A stretch of 64,000 nt of DNA from Nonomuraea gerenzanensis (GTDB lineage: Bacteria > Actinomycetota > Actinomycetes > Streptosporangiales > Streptosporangiaceae): contig NZ_CP084058.1 of NCBI RefSeq assembly GCF_020215645.1, forward strand, positions 6,448,001 through 6,512,000. Direction: 5' to 3'. The stretch's first letter is position 1. Every line of letters starts with the position of its first letter. The position numbers were made by a program, and so were the translations under genes. Below the pieces are notes generated by a model. It was not told where the DNA came from and did no database searches. It was given only the letters and a program-made list of their open reading frames with translations. Shown here piece by piece: positions 1 through 9,015 of this stretch.

Positions 1-11
1 GCGGGCCGCGC

Positions 12-1016
12 GTGACACCGGTTGCGGACGAGTGGCGCCTGGCGGCGATGGCGGAGGAGCGAGGTGAGACCGGGGTGGCGCAGGCCGTTCCGGAAGAGGC
101 CGCGGCGGCGGTGCTCAGCGTGGGGCGGATCGGCGGGTTGCGTCCGCGCCGCCGTCCCGGTGACGGTGGCGAGGCGTCGGGCGCCGACGTGGACCTGATC
201 GACTCGCTGGCCTCCGCCACCCGCCGCACGATCGCCGCCTGGCTGCTCGACAAGCAGTCCGCGGCCACCCGGCAGACCCGGCTGCAGGTGCTGGCCGCGT
301 TCCTGCGCTGGCTGCACAGCGTGGACCCGGACGTCGAGCTGCTCGCGGTCACCGGCGCGCAGCTCGACGCCTACTGCGACGCCGCGATCGCCGGCACGCT
401 GACGATCGGCGTGCGCAACCCCGGCAGGCCGCTGTCACGGACGACCGTGTCCAGGAAGCGGGCGGTGCTGTCGTCGTTCTACACCTTCGCCTGGCGCAGC
501 GGCGTCATCCGGCACGTCCCCGCCTCCGCCGTGCCGCGCCCGGCCCCGGCCCACGACTGCGCCATGCCGAGCCGCGAGGAGCGGCGGCTGCTGCGCGCGG
601 GCGTCGCCCGGCTGGCCGCCGAGGGCAGGGCGGCCGAGGCCGCGGCGGTCGCGTTGCTGGACGCCACCGGCGCGCCCGTGTCCGCCCTGGCGGGGCTGAC
701 CGTGCAGGACCTGCGGGCGGTGACGGCCGGCGAGCCCGCCGTCGTGACCGTGCACGACGGGCGGGGCGACCTGGTGGCCTTCCCGGTGCCGCCGCTGGTC
801 CGGTCTCTGCTGCGTACGCTGTCGGCCTCGCGTACGGCCGGGGAGCCGCTGATCAGGCGGTCCGACGGGCGGCCGGTGGACGTGCAGTGGATGCGGCAGG
901 CGCTCACCGAGGCGGCGCTCGCGGGCGGCGTCCCGCGCAAGCGGGCGGAGCTGCTCGACCCGCACCTGATGCGCGCCACCACCGTGACGGAGCTGCTGCG
1001 CGACCAGGCTCTCTGA
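12..1016 (+). pseudogene. Decayed tyrosine recombinase (XerC/integrase-like)
   Basis: The product resembles a phage/Xer-type tyrosine recombinase: a SAM-like core-binding domain (about residues 60-165, including a LxAFLRWLH segment) followed by a catalytic-domain-like part. The first catalytic Arg, expected in a G-x-R-x-x-E/A-L context, is replaced (GAPVSALAGL). The H-x-x-R box survives as HLMR near residue 318. The frame stops at DQAL, before any LGH motif or catalytic Tyr. Directly at the stop, another frame reads LNHVR, which matches the family's next conserved stretch, so a frameshift probably ended the gene. It begins with GTG 11 bases into the window, and ATG at 48 is an alternative start; the true start may lie outside. 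Catalysis looks lost. Recognition of the fold is good, inactivity is an inference. Confidence 0.6.
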
Positions 1017-1458
1017 ACCACGTCCGCAGGGGCCCCGGGCGAGGGCATCCTGCGGCGCGGTGGGTCAGGGCAGGATGCACGCCAGATGGGGGGTGACGCC
1101 ACCGCCGTGGCCAGCCCGGCACCATGGCCCGGCTCCTCGAACCCGCCACCGCCCCCACTCAGGCGGCGTCGCCGCGGCGGCCGAGGAGAGCGTCGCCGTC
1201 CCGCGCGAGACCCGGCAGGCGGTGCTGGACCTCATCGGGCGCACCCAGACCCTCCAGCAGCAGGGGCGCGGGTGAGCCTGGCGGCCAGGCGGCGCAGGTG
1301 CGCGGTGAGCCCGGCGGGTGCGTGCACCTCGAACTCGCCGCCCGGCGTCGTCAGCCGGAAGGCCGGCCAGTCGAGACGGCCACCGCCTCCTCCTCGTCCA
1401 GCATTCGTCAAGGCCATGGAGTGCGTGCGGAGCGCCCGCTTCTTCTGATGCCCCGCGC
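1017..1458. other. Intergenic stretch with a possible WYL-domain regulator remnant
   Basis: This 442-bp stretch has no intact gene. On the minus strand at about 1235-1400 a short reading frame encodes FRLTTPGGEFEVHAPAGL followed by a helix rich in Leu/Arg. This resembles the C-terminal tail of WYL-domain (YafY-like) transcriptional regulators. It has no start, no HTH and no continuation, so if real it is a fragment. The rest shows nothing I can name. Confidence 0.3.
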
Positions 1459-2055
1459 CTACCGGCCGGCGTGGGCCGCGAGGTCGAGCAGGCTGCGGGC
1501 GCACAGGTCGCGCAGCTCGGCGCGGCTGATCTCGCGGGTGTCGAGCCAGTCGAGGACGAGCATCCGGCACATGAGGATCCAGCCCCGCACGGCGACGCGG
1601 AGCCGGGGGCCGCCCGGCACCCCGGCCCGGCTCAGCTGGTCGAGGATGCGGTCCTCATGGCGGCGGGCCTTGCCGGCGATGATCGCGCGGACGTGCTCGT
1701 CGGCGGAGGCGGCACCGGTGTAGGCGGCGCGCAGGAGCGTGGCGTTGGCCTCGAAGTGGTCGAGGTAGCGGTCGAGGCCGGCCCGCACCTGCTCGTCGAG
1801 CGGCAGCCCGGGGTCGGGGTCGGTGAGGTCGACGAGGTGGTCGGCGGTCGCCTGGACCACCGCGCGGAACAGGTCGCGCTTGGTGGCGAAGTAGCGGTAC
1901 ATCAGCCCCCGCGACACCCCGGCGCGGGCGGCGATCTCCTCGATGGAGACCTGGTCGTAGGGGCGCTCGGCGAACAGGCGGGCGCCGACGTCGAGGAGTT
2001 GCTGGCGGCGTCCGGCGGGGTCGAGCCGGGTACGGCTCCGCACGGGCTCTGCCAT
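1459..2055 (-). CDS. TetR/AcrR-family transcriptional regulator
   Basis: This is a 198-aa TetR-type repressor. The N-terminal helix-turn-helix is clear (LLDVGARLFAERPYDQVSIEEIAARAGVS, then a GLMYRYFATKRDLF recognition segment, about residues 22-70). The remaining roughly 125 residues are the variable ligand/dimerisation domain. The gene is divergent from a ThDP-dependent enzyme across a 108-bp gap that contains a perfect TCACTA-CC-TAGTGA palindrome. The simplest reading is that it represses that enzyme and itself in response to an unknown ligand. The ATG at 2055 starts directly before the HTH domain and leaves little N-terminal extension. Family assignment is firm; the effector is unknown. 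Confidence 0.9.
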   Translation of the reverse strand: MAEPVRSRTRLDPAGRRQQLLDVGARLFAERPYDQVSIEEIAARAGVSRGLMYRYFATKRDLFRAVVQATADHLVDLTDPDPGLPLDEQVRAGLDRYLDHFEANATLLRAAYTGAASADEHVRAIIAGKARRHEDRILDQLSRAGVPGGPRLRVAVRGWILMCRMLVLDWLDTREISRAELRDLCARSLLDLAAHAGR

Positions 2056-2097
2056 GCCCCCAGGGTAGTTGACAGTGGTTCGCCGGCGGTGCCACGC

Positions 2098-2111
2098 TCA
2101 CTACCTAGTGA
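2098..2111. promoter_or_regulatory. Putative TetR operator in divergent promoter region
   Basis: TCACTACCTAGTGA is a perfect 6-bp inverted repeat with a 2-bp spacer. It lies between the divergent TetR gene and the ThDP-enzyme gene. Immediately to the right, TGAA-CAGTGA-TTCA forms a second, shorter inverted repeat. The position and the short palindromic form fit a TetR-family binding site; binding itself is inferred. Confidence 0.5.
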
Positions 2112-2163
2112 ACAGTGATTCATTAGTGGGCGGGCCTCGTCCGTCCTGAGGGAGGCCGTGCGG

Positions 2164-3720
2164 ATGAACGGTGCCCAGGCGCTGCTGCGGACCCTGGCCG
2201 AGGCGGGTGTCCAGGTGTGCTTCACCAATCCGGGCACGTCGGAGATGCACTTCGTGGCCGCGCTGGACGAGGTCCCGCGGATGCGGGCGGTGCTGACACT
2301 GTTCGAGGGGGTGGCGACCGGCGCCGCCGACGGGTACGCGCGGATGGCCGGGCACCCGGCGGCGACGCTGCTGCATCTCGGCCCCGGGCTGGGCAACGGG
2401 CTGGCGAACCTGCACAACGCGGCCAAGGGCGGCTCCGGCGTGGTCAACATCGTCGGCGACCACGCCACCTATCACGCCGGCTACGACGCGCCCCTCCAGT
2501 CCGACATCGCCACGGCGGCCCGCAACGTGTCCGGCTGGGTGCGCACGTCCAGGACCACCGCCGGGCTGCCTGCCGACGCGGTGGAGGCGGTCGCGGTCGC
2601 CTCGGGGCCGCCCGGCCAGGTCGCGACGCTGATCCTGCCCGCCGACGTCTCGTGGGACGACGGCGCCCAGCCGGCCCCGCCCGCCGAGCCGGCCAAGCCC
2701 GCCCAGGTGGACCAGGCGGTGGTGCGGCGGCTCGCCGCGGTGCTGGACGGCGGCGAGCGCACGGGGCTGCTGCTGGGCGGGCGCGCCCTGCGGGAGCGCG
2801 GGCTGGTCGCGGCGGCCAGGCTGGCGGCGGCCCGGGGCGTGCGCGTGCTCGCCGAGACCTTCCCCGCGCGGCTGGAGCGGGGCGCGGGCCTGCCCGGGGT
2901 GGACCGCCTGGCCTACCTGGCCGAGTTCGCCACCGCGCAGCTCGCCGGCCTCGACGACCTGATCCTGGTGGACGCCAAGGACCCGGTGTCGTTCTTCGCC
3001 TATCCCGGCAAGCCCAGCCGCCTGGCCCCCGACGGCTGCCGCGTCCATCGCCTGACCGGTGGCCCCGACGACGTGCCGGCGACGCTGGAGGCGCTGGTGG
3101 AGGCGGCGGGCGCGACCGGCGCCGCGCCGCAGCTGCGGCAGCCGGCCACGCCGGAGCTGCCCTCGGGCCCGCTGTCGGCGCGCGCGGTGTGCCAGGCGGT
3201 CGGCGCGCTCCTGCCGCCGGGCGCGATCATCTCCGACGAGGCGCAGACCTCGGGCATCTTCCTGGCCGAGGCCACCGCCGGGGCGCCGCGGCACGACGTG
3301 CTCTGCCTGACCGGCGGCAGCATCGGGCAGGGCCTGCCGGTCGCGGTCGGCGCGGCCGTCGCCTGCCCCGACCGGCCGGTGATCGCGCTGGAGGCCGACG
3401 GCTCGGCCCTCTACACCTTCCAGGCGTTGTGGACGATGGCCCGCGAGAACCTGAACGTGACGGTCGTGCTGTTCAACAACCGCTCGTACGCGGTGCTGAA
3501 CATGGAGCTCGACCGGGTCGGCGCGGGCTCGCCCGGCCCCCGGGCCAGGGCGCAGCTCGACCTGTCGGAGCCGCCGGTCGACTTCGTGGCGCTGGCCTCC
3601 GGCCTGGGCGTGCCCGCCTCCAGGCCGGAGACCGCCGAGGAGCTGGTGGCCGACCTGCGGCGGGCGCTCGCCGAGCCCGGCCCGCACCTGATCGAGGCCG
3701 TCGTCGAGCCGATCTTCTGA
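2164..3720 (+). CDS. ThDP-dependent acetolactate synthase/decarboxylase-like enzyme
   Basis: This 518-aa protein has the three-domain build of thiamine-diphosphate enzymes (acetolactate synthase, benzoylformate decarboxylase). The N-terminal PYR domain carries the catalytic Glu in LFEGVATGAADGYARM near residue 47. The C-terminal PP domain carries a GSIGQGLPVAVGAA segment and the ThDP/metal motif EADGS followed by NN (VVLFNNRSYAVLN) about 30 residues later. Such proteins are often labelled acetolactate synthase large subunit, but no regulatory subunit gene is adjacent. A decarboxylase or carboligase acting on a 2-oxo acid is equally possible. ATG 2164 lies 9 bases after GGAGG; an in-frame GTG at 2158 is the alternative start. 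It is probably controlled by the divergent TetR gene. It converges on the PKS gene with only 7 bases between stops. Confidence 0.85.
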   Translation: MNGAQALLRTLAEAGVQVCFTNPGTSEMHFVAALDEVPRMRAVLTLFEGVATGAADGYARMAGHPAATLLHLGPGLGNGLANLHNAAKGGSGVVNIVGDHATYHAGYDAPLQSDIATAARNVSGWVRTSRTTAGLPADAVEAVAVASGPPGQVATLILPADVSWDDGAQPAPPAEPAKPAQVDQAVVRRLAAVLDGGERTGLLLGGRALRERGLVAAARLAAARGVRVLAETFPARLERGAGLPGVDRLAYLAEFATAQLAGLDDLILVDAKDPVSFFAYPGKPSRLAPDGCRVHRLTGGPDDVPATLEALVEAAGATGAAPQLRQPATPELPSGPLSARAVCQAVGALLPPGAIISDEAQTSGIFLAEATAGAPRHDVLCLTGGSIGQGLPVAVGAAVACPDRPVIALEADGSALYTFQALWTMARENLNVTVVLFNNRSYAVLNMELDRVGAGSPGPRARAQLDLSEPPVDFVALASGLGVPASRPETAEELVADLRRALAEPGPHLIEAVVEPIF

Positions 3721-3727
3721 GCGGGCC

Positions 3728-6700
3728 TCACCCTCCGATCACGGGCATGCTCTCCGGTACGGCCCGCGCCACCGGCCTCGCCGCCGCGAGCAGCTCCACC
3801 AGGTGGTCGGCGATGGCGGAGATGGTGGGCTGCTGCCACAGCAGGGTCGCGGGCAGGCGGCAGCCGAAGCGCTTCTCCAGGCGCCGCCGCACCATGACGG
3901 TCATCACCGAGTCCAGCCCCTGCTCGACCAGGGGGCGCCGGACGGCGAGGTCCTCCAGGTCCAGCCGCATCACGGCCGCGATCTCCGCCCGCACCTCGGG
4001 CAGCACGCGCTCGCGCAGCGCCTCGGGTGACAGCCCGGCGAACGACTGCGCGGCCTCGTGCAGCTCCTCCCCCGGCGGGGAGGGCGCGTCGATCACCGGG
4101 TAGCGCAGCCCGGTGAGGTGCCCGGCCACCTGGCCGTCCGCATCGGCCAGGAGCACCCGTACGGTGTCGTCGGCGGACGGGTCCACGGCCGCGTCGATGA
4201 TCACGGTCGCGGGTGGCGGGCCGGTGAGCAGCACCTCGTCGATGTGCACGACCATGCGCAGCACCTGCTCGCCGGGGAAGGCGCAGGGCGCCACGGACAT
4301 CGCCGCGTCCAGCGCCGGTGCCCAGCTGTCCGCGTCCCCGGTGCGTACCGTGGCGCGCAGCACGCCGTCCCCGCTGAGCAGCGTCTCGATCGTCCAGTCG
4401 AAGCCCGTGGCGGGCACGCCGACGCCGGCGAGCCGCTTGAGCACGGTGCCGGGGTCGATCGGGGTGAGGGCGCCGGCGTGCGGCAGCACGTCCGGCTTCA
4501 CCTGGCCGGGGGCGGCCACCTCCGCGCCGGCGTGCACGAGCCAGGCGGGCTCCGGCTCGCCGGGGCCGGCCGGGGTGCGGGCCGCGATCCGCACGGCCGG
4601 AGGCTCGTGCACGACCTGGATCTGCCTGCGCTCGGCGGTCATCAGCGGGTGCATCATCTCCACGCCGGTCAGCATCACATCCTCGGCCACGGCCAGGAAC
4701 GTGGTGACCAGCACGGCGGCGGGCACGATCTCGACCCCGTTGAGCGCGTGGCTGCCCGGGTAGGGCCGGTTGGCGTCCTCCAGGCTGGTCCGCCACATGC
4801 GGGCCTGGCTGCCCGCGAGGCTGGTCACGGCGCCGAGCAGGGTGTGGGAGTGCACGTCGTGGCCCCGGTTGCCGTCCTCGGCGTAGGCCTCGCGCCAGTG
4901 GCGGCGGTGCTGCCAGGCGTACGGCGGCAGGTCGGCCAGCCCGCCGGACGGCTGCAGCCGGCTCCAGTCCACCTCGACGCCGTGGCAGTGCGCCGTGGCC
5001 ACGGCGACGCGCAGGCTCTCCCGCTCCGGCTGGTTCCTGCGCAGGGACGTGCCGACGAACACGTCCTCGAAGCCGTTCTCGGAGAGCGTCTCGGTGACGG
5101 AGTGCGCGACCACGGGGTGCGGGGAGATCTCCAGGAACGCGCGGTAGCCGTCCTGCGCCGCGGCCGTCACCGCCGCGGTGAGCCGGACCGGGTCGCGCAG
5201 GTTGGCCGCCCAGTACGCGCCGTCCAGGACGAGGGTGGACCGCGGGTCCGCCAGCGCGGTCGTGTACATGGGGATGCGCGGCGCGCCGAGCGTGAGGTCG
5301 GCGGTGGCGGCGGCCAGCTCGGCGGCCAGGGGCTCCATGTGGGGGCTGTGGAAGGCGACGTCCGAGGCGACCCGGCGCACCACGATGCCCTCGGCGGGCC
5401 ACTCGTCCACCACCGCCTCGACCGCGGCGATGTCGCCGGACAGCACGGTGGAGCCGGGCGCCGACGAGATCGCCGCCACCAGGTCGGTGCGGCCGGCCAG
5501 CCGCTGCTCCGCCTCCTCGAACGGCAGGTCGACCATCACCATGGCGCCCTTGCCCGCGGCCCGGCGCAACAGCCGGGAGCGGCGGCAGATCAGGCGGGCG
5601 CCATCGGCGACACTCATCGCGCCGGCCGTCACCGCCGCCGCCAGCTCGCCCACGGAGTGGCCGATGACGGCCTTGGGCGTGACCCCGTGCGCGTTCCAGA
5701 GCCTGGCGAGGCCGAGCTGCATCACGAAGATCATGGTCTGCACGCGGTCGATCGTGTCCAGCTCGCCGCCGGCCAGGACCTGCCGGGGGGAGAAGCCGAT
5801 CTCCTCGGCGAAGATCGGCTCCACCTCCTCCACCAGGGCGGAGAACTCCGGCACGGACAGCAGGTCGCGGCCCATGCCGCGCCACTGGCAGCCCTGCCCG
5901 GAGAAGACCCAGACCGGGCCGGGGCCGGGGTCTGGCAGCACGTCCCCGGTGAGGACGGCCTCGGCCGGCACGTCGTCGGCGAGCCTGCGCAGGGCGGCGG
6001 CCAGCTCGGCCGCGTCCGCGGCGATCACGACGGCGCGGACGGGCAGGTGGGTGCGGCGCAGCGCCAGCGTGTGACCGACCGAAGCCAGGTCGAGCCCGCC
6101 CCTGGCGCGCCCGTCACTGTCACGCCCGCCGCTAACGCGCCCGTCACTGTCACGCCCGTCGCGGTCGGTCCCGTCGCGGTCGGTCCCGCCGAGATCGGAC
6201 CCGCCGAGATCGGACCCGCCGAGATCGGACCCGCCGAGGCCGGACGCGCCGGCGCTGTCGAGGCGGGCGGCCAGGGTGCCCGCGTACTGCCGCAGGGCCT
6301 GTTCCGAGGCGGCCGACAGCGGGAACAGCCGCTCCCCCACCGGCTGCTCGGCCCCGGGAGCCGGCGCGGCGGGAGGCGCCTGTTCGAGCACGATGTGCGC
6401 GACCGTGCCGCCGTATCCGAAGCTGGAGACGCCCGCCCGGCGCGGGTGGTCGCGGCGCGGCCAGGCCGACCGCTCCGTCACCACGCGCAGGCCGGAGCCC
6501 TCCCAGGCGATGGCCGGGTTCAGGGTGGTCAGCACGCTCGGCGGGATCTCACCGCGGTGCAGGGCGAGCACGGCCTTGATGACACCGGCGATGCCGGCGG
6601 CGCCTTCGAGGTGGCCGATGTTGGACTTGACCGAGCCGACGAGGCACGGGTCGCCGGGGTCGCGCCCCGCGCCGTACACGGCCGACAGCGCGCCCGCTTC

Positions 6701-7681
6701 GAGCGGGTCGCCCAGCCGGGTGCCGGTGCCGTGCGCCTCGACGTAGTCGACGGTGGACGGGGCGATGCCCGCCTGCCGGCACGCCCTGGCCATCACGTGT
6801 TCCTGGGCCTGCCCGCAGGGCGCCATGATGCCGTTGGTGTGCCCGTCCTGGTTCACGGCGCTGCCGATGACCAGCGCGAGGATCCGGTCGCCGTCGCGCC
6901 GGGCGTCGGCGAGCCGCTTGAGCACGACCACGCCGCAGCCCTCGCCGCGCCCGTAGCCGTCGGCCGAGGCGTCGAACGACTTGGAGCGCCCGTCGGGGGC
7001 CAGGGCTCCGGCGGTGCCGAGCGTGAGCGTCTGCCCGGGGGTGACCAGCAGATTCACGCCGCCGGCGAGGGCGACGTCACTCTCGCCGAGCCGCAGGCTC
7101 TGCGCGGCCAGGTGCAGCGCGACGAGCGACGCCGAGCAGGCGGTGTCGATCGCCATGCTGGGCCCGCGCAGATCCAGGGAGTAGGAGATGCGGTTGGCGA
7201 CGGCGCAGGTGGCGGCGCCGATGCCGGTCCACGCCTCGATCTGGGGCAGGTCCTCCAGCAGGCGGCCGCCGTAGTCGGCGGTGCAGACCCCGACGAACAC
7301 CCCGGCGTCGGTGCCGGCCAGCTCGTGCGGCGGCAGGCCGGCGTGCTCCAGGGCCTGCCACGCGGTCTCCATCAGGATCCGCTGCTGCGGATCCATCAGC
7401 TCGGCCTCGCGCGGCGACACCCCGAAGAACTCCGCGTCGAAGCCCTCGATGTCGCTCAGGAAGCTGCCGTGCCGTACGGCGTCGCGCAGCGCGGCGGCGT
7501 CCTCCGGGCTGCGGTGCTCGTAGCGGAGCCAGCGTTCGGCGGGCAGCGGCCCGGTCGTGTTCCGGCCGGCGCACAGCAGGTCCCAGAACTCGTCCGGTGA
7601 GTGCACGTCGCCGGGCAGGCGGCAGCCGATCCCGACCACCGCCACCGGTTCCGCCTGGCCTGCGCGCGGAGTGTCGGCCAT
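3728..7681 (-). CDS. Iterative type I polyketide synthase, KS-AT-TH/DH-ACP, no ketoreductase (orsellinate-synthase type)
   Basis: The 1317-aa protein contains a KS (about 12-435; Cys182 in DTACSAS, His317 in EAHGTGT, His357 in NIGH). The AT follows at about 588-880, with GHSVG Ser676 and an AFHS motif at 776-779 typical of malonyl-specific ATs. Next is a hot-dog domain (about 941-1195, HxxxGxxxxP with His978 and Asp1125). A C-terminal ACP carries Ser1258 in GLDSV. There is no ketoreductase between hot-dog domain and ACP and no terminal thioesterase. This size and order match bacterial orsellinic acid synthases (AviM/CalO5 type) and not the longer, KR-containing 6-methylsalicylate synthases. 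The expected product is therefore an unreduced tetraketide aromatic acid. ATG 7681 with AAGGGA upstream is the right start, because the longer frame reads antisense of the neighbouring KAS III. It is the last gene of a four-gene minus-strand operon. The KS-AT linker carries an unusual repeat. Confidence 0.9.
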   Translation of the reverse strand: MADTPRAGQAEPVAVVGIGCRLPGDVHSPDEFWDLLCAGRNTTGPLPAERWLRYEHRSPEDAAALRDAVRHGSFLSDIEGFDAEFFGVSPREAELMDPQQRILMETAWQALEHAGLPPHELAGTDAGVFVGVCTADYGGRLLEDLPQIEAWTGIGAATCAVANRISYSLDLRGPSMAIDTACSASLVALHLAAQSLRLGESDVALAGGVNLLVTPGQTLTLGTAGALAPDGRSKSFDASADGYGRGEGCGVVVLKRLADARRDGDRILALVIGSAVNQDGHTNGIMAPCGQAQEHVMARACRQAGIAPSTVDYVEAHGTGTRLGDPLEAGALSAVYGAGRDPGDPCLVGSVKSNIGHLEGAAGIAGVIKAVLALHRGEIPPSVLTTLNPAIAWEGSGLRVVTERSAWPRRDHPRRAGVSSFGYGGTVAHIVLEQAPPAAPAPGAEQPVGERLFPLSAASEQALRQYAGTLAARLDSAGASGLGGSDLGGSDLGGSDLGGTDRDGTDRDGRDSDGRVSGGRDSDGRARGGLDLASVGHTLALRRTHLPVRAVVIAADAAELAAALRRLADDVPAEAVLTGDVLPDPGPGPVWVFSGQGCQWRGMGRDLLSVPEFSALVEEVEPIFAEEIGFSPRQVLAGGELDTIDRVQTMIFVMQLGLARLWNAHGVTPKAVIGHSVGELAAAVTAGAMSVADGARLICRRSRLLRRAAGKGAMVMVDLPFEEAEQRLAGRTDLVAAISSAPGSTVLSGDIAAVEAVVDEWPAEGIVVRRVASDVAFHSPHMEPLAAELAAATADLTLGAPRIPMYTTALADPRSTLVLDGAYWAANLRDPVRLTAAVTAAAQDGYRAFLEISPHPVVAHSVTETLSENGFEDVFVGTSLRRNQPERESLRVAVATAHCHGVEVDWSRLQPSGGLADLPPYAWQHRRHWREAYAEDGNRGHDVHSHTLLGAVTSLAGSQARMWRTSLEDANRPYPGSHALNGVEIVPAAVLVTTFLAVAEDVMLTGVEMMHPLMTAERRQIQVVHEPPAVRIAARTPAGPGEPEPAWLVHAGAEVAAPGQVKPDVLPHAGALTPIDPGTVLKRLAGVGVPATGFDWTIETLLSGDGVLRATVRTGDADSWAPALDAAMSVAPCAFPGEQVLRMVVHIDEVLLTGPPPATVIIDAAVDPSADDTVRVLLADADGQVAGHLTGLRYPVIDAPSPPGEELHEAAQSFAGLSPEALRERVLPEVRAEIAAVMRLDLEDLAVRRPLVEQGLDSVMTVMVRRRLEKRFGCRLPATLLWQQPTISAIADHLVELLAAARPVARAVPESMPVIGG
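6157..6244. repeat. 15-bp minisatellite in the PKS KS-AT linker
   Basis: Two tandem copies of a 15-bp unit (CGTCGCGGTCGGTCC) at 6157-6186 run into four copies of a second 15-bp unit (CCCGCCGAGATCGGA, the last copy imperfect) at 6185-6244. Read on the coding minus strand they give repeated GGSDL and RDGTD pentapeptides around residues 480-510. The reading frame is kept because the unit is a multiple of three. Sequence this regular suggests recent replication-slippage expansion. Confidence 0.85.
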
Positions 7682-7701
7682 CTGCGTTCGTTCCCTTCGG
7701 T

Positions 7702-8745
7702 TCAGGCCCACTGAGGAGTGTCGATGATCTGGATCACGGCGCTGGACACGGTCACTCCCGGCCCGGTGCCGAGCATCAGCAGGTGGTCGCCGGGGCCCAG
7801 CTCCCCGGTCACGAGCAGGCGGTCGAGGGAGAGGACCTGGTCGCTGGCCCCGCAGTGGCCGATGGTGCGGCCGTACTCCCAGGTCGAGCGGGACATGGGC
7901 AGGTCGAGCAGGGCCATGCAGCGCTGCTCGACGATCTCCTCCGAGTAGTTCATGAACGCCACCCGGGTCAGGTCGCCCGCCTCGATCCCGCTCTCCTCCA
8001 GCACGCGCTCGACGACCTCCATGAGCGCCCGCTGGATGTTGAACAGCGCGGCCGTGGCCTCGCCCGTGGGCATGACCTGCTGCCTGAACTGCTCGTTGCG
8101 CGCGGCGAAGCTCATCTTGCGGCCGACCGTGACGCCAGGGGGGAACAGCGGCTCGCTGCCCCGGTGCAGCTCCTCGGCCTCGGCCACCGTCGTGGTGCAG
8201 ACCGACGTCAGGCGGGCGAAGCCGGGCTCCCTGGTGAGGACGAGCGCGCTGGCGGCGTCGCCGCCGATGTAGCCGGGGCCCATCCGCCACCGGTCCATCA
8301 GCGGGGTGCCGTAGTTGTCGGCGGCGACGAGCAGGGCGGCCTGCCGGCCCGGCACGGCGGCCAGGTGGCCGGCCGCCAGCTCCATGGCCAGGAACATGCC
8401 GTTGCAGCCCTGCCGGATCTCGGTGGCCAGCACGTCCCCGCCGACGAGGTGACGCTGCAGGTAGGAGTGCGGGGGCCAGCCGTCGGGGCCCTGGTGCCAG
8501 GTGGAGGCGTACAGGAGGAGGTCCAGGTCGGCCGGCGCCCGCCCGCTGCGCTTGAGCGCGCTCTGCGCGGCGTGCAGCGCCATCTCGGGAGCCGGTACGT
8601 CGCCGGCCACCACCGTCGCGGCCAGGTTGTGCAGCTCGGCCTCCTGCGCCGGGTACCAGCCCTTGGCGACGGCCTTCTCGACGCTGACGACGGTCCGGGG
8701 GAGGTAGGCTCCCAGGCCGCTGATGTACGTGTCCGCGTACCGCAT
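7702..8745 (-). CDS. KAS III-like acyltransferase (CerJ/ChlB3 family), second copy
   Basis: This 347-aa protein has the thiolase fold of ketoacyl-ACP synthase III, with nucleophile Cys114 in the IRQGCNGM context. Like CerJ/ChlB3-type acyltransferases it has GHCGASDQ where condensing FabH enzymes have GNT, so acyl transfer is more likely than Claisen condensation. The His present in its sister (VAFPHGRR) is replaced here (VAFMNYSEE), so the catalytic residues are incomplete relative to that copy. In the chlorothricin pathway one such enzyme moves the aryl acid from the PKS to a discrete ACP and a second moves it to the acceptor. The gene set here fits that scheme by analogy. Start ATG 8745 follows GAGGG. 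It lies 18 bases after the ACP gene and 20 bases before the PKS start. Confidence 0.8.
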   Translation of the reverse strand: MRYADTYISGLGAYLPRTVVSVEKAVAKGWYPAQEAELHNLAATVVAGDVPAPEMALHAAQSALKRSGRAPADLDLLLYASTWHQGPDGWPPHSYLQRHLVGGDVLATEIRQGCNGMFLAMELAAGHLAAVPGRQAALLVAADNYGTPLMDRWRMGPGYIGGDAASALVLTREPGFARLTSVCTTTVAEAEELHRGSEPLFPPGVTVGRKMSFAARNEQFRQQVMPTGEATAALFNIQRALMEVVERVLEESGIEAGDLTRVAFMNYSEEIVEQRCMALLDLPMSRSTWEYGRTIGHCGASDQVLSLDRLLVTGELGPGDHLLMLGTGPGVTVSSAVIQIIDTPQWA

Positions 8746-8763
8746 GATGTGCCCTCGCCCCGG

Positions 8764-9015
8764 CTAGACGGTCTGGAGTTCGCTGACCATCGCGACGATG
8801 GCCGAGACGTCCCTGAAGTTGTCGGGGTCGAGCTTGGCGGCGGGGATCGCCACGCCGAGGTCCTTGCGCAGGAAGTTGAGCAGCTTCGCCGTCCGCAGGG
8901 AGTCCAGCAGGCCCGAGACGAGGAGCGGGGTCGTCTCGTCGACCTTGATGTCGTCGCCGTCCTGGACGAGGTCGTCCTGGATGAAGTCGACCAGCCGCCG
9001 CGTGAGGTCGGTCAT
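8764..9015 (-). CDS. Discrete acyl carrier protein of the aromatic PKS cassette
   Basis: This 83-aa protein has the size and helix pattern of an acyl carrier protein, with the phosphopantetheine Ser in GLLDSLR near residue 39. It sits between the two KAS III-like acyltransferases; its ATG overlaps the upstream stop (ATGA at 9012-9015). By analogy with ChlB2 of chlorothricin biosynthesis it would receive the aromatic acyl group released from the PKS ACP and hold it for tailoring or transfer. The exact role is inferred from context only. Confidence 0.85.
   Translation of the reverse strand: MTDLTRRLVDFIQDDLVQDGDDIKVDETTPLLVSGLLDSLRTAKLLNFLRKDLGVAIPAAKLDPDNFRDVSAIVAMVSELQTV

Noticed and set aside
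2069..2074. TTGACA as a -35 box for the ThDP gene
   Set aside because: No acceptable -10 hexamer lies 16-19 bases downstream.
4058..7600. A 1180-codon open frame on the plus strand opposite the PKS gene
   Set aside because: Its product is His/Gly/Arg/Val-rich low-complexity sequence of the kind produced by antisense reading of GC-rich genes. The minus strand has full PKS domains with catalytic residues.
7682..8290. A longer PKS start at 8290 giving 1520 residues
   Set aside because: The extra 203 residues are antisense-like and overlap the KAS III gene. The ATG at 7681 has a ribosome-binding site and begins right before the KS.
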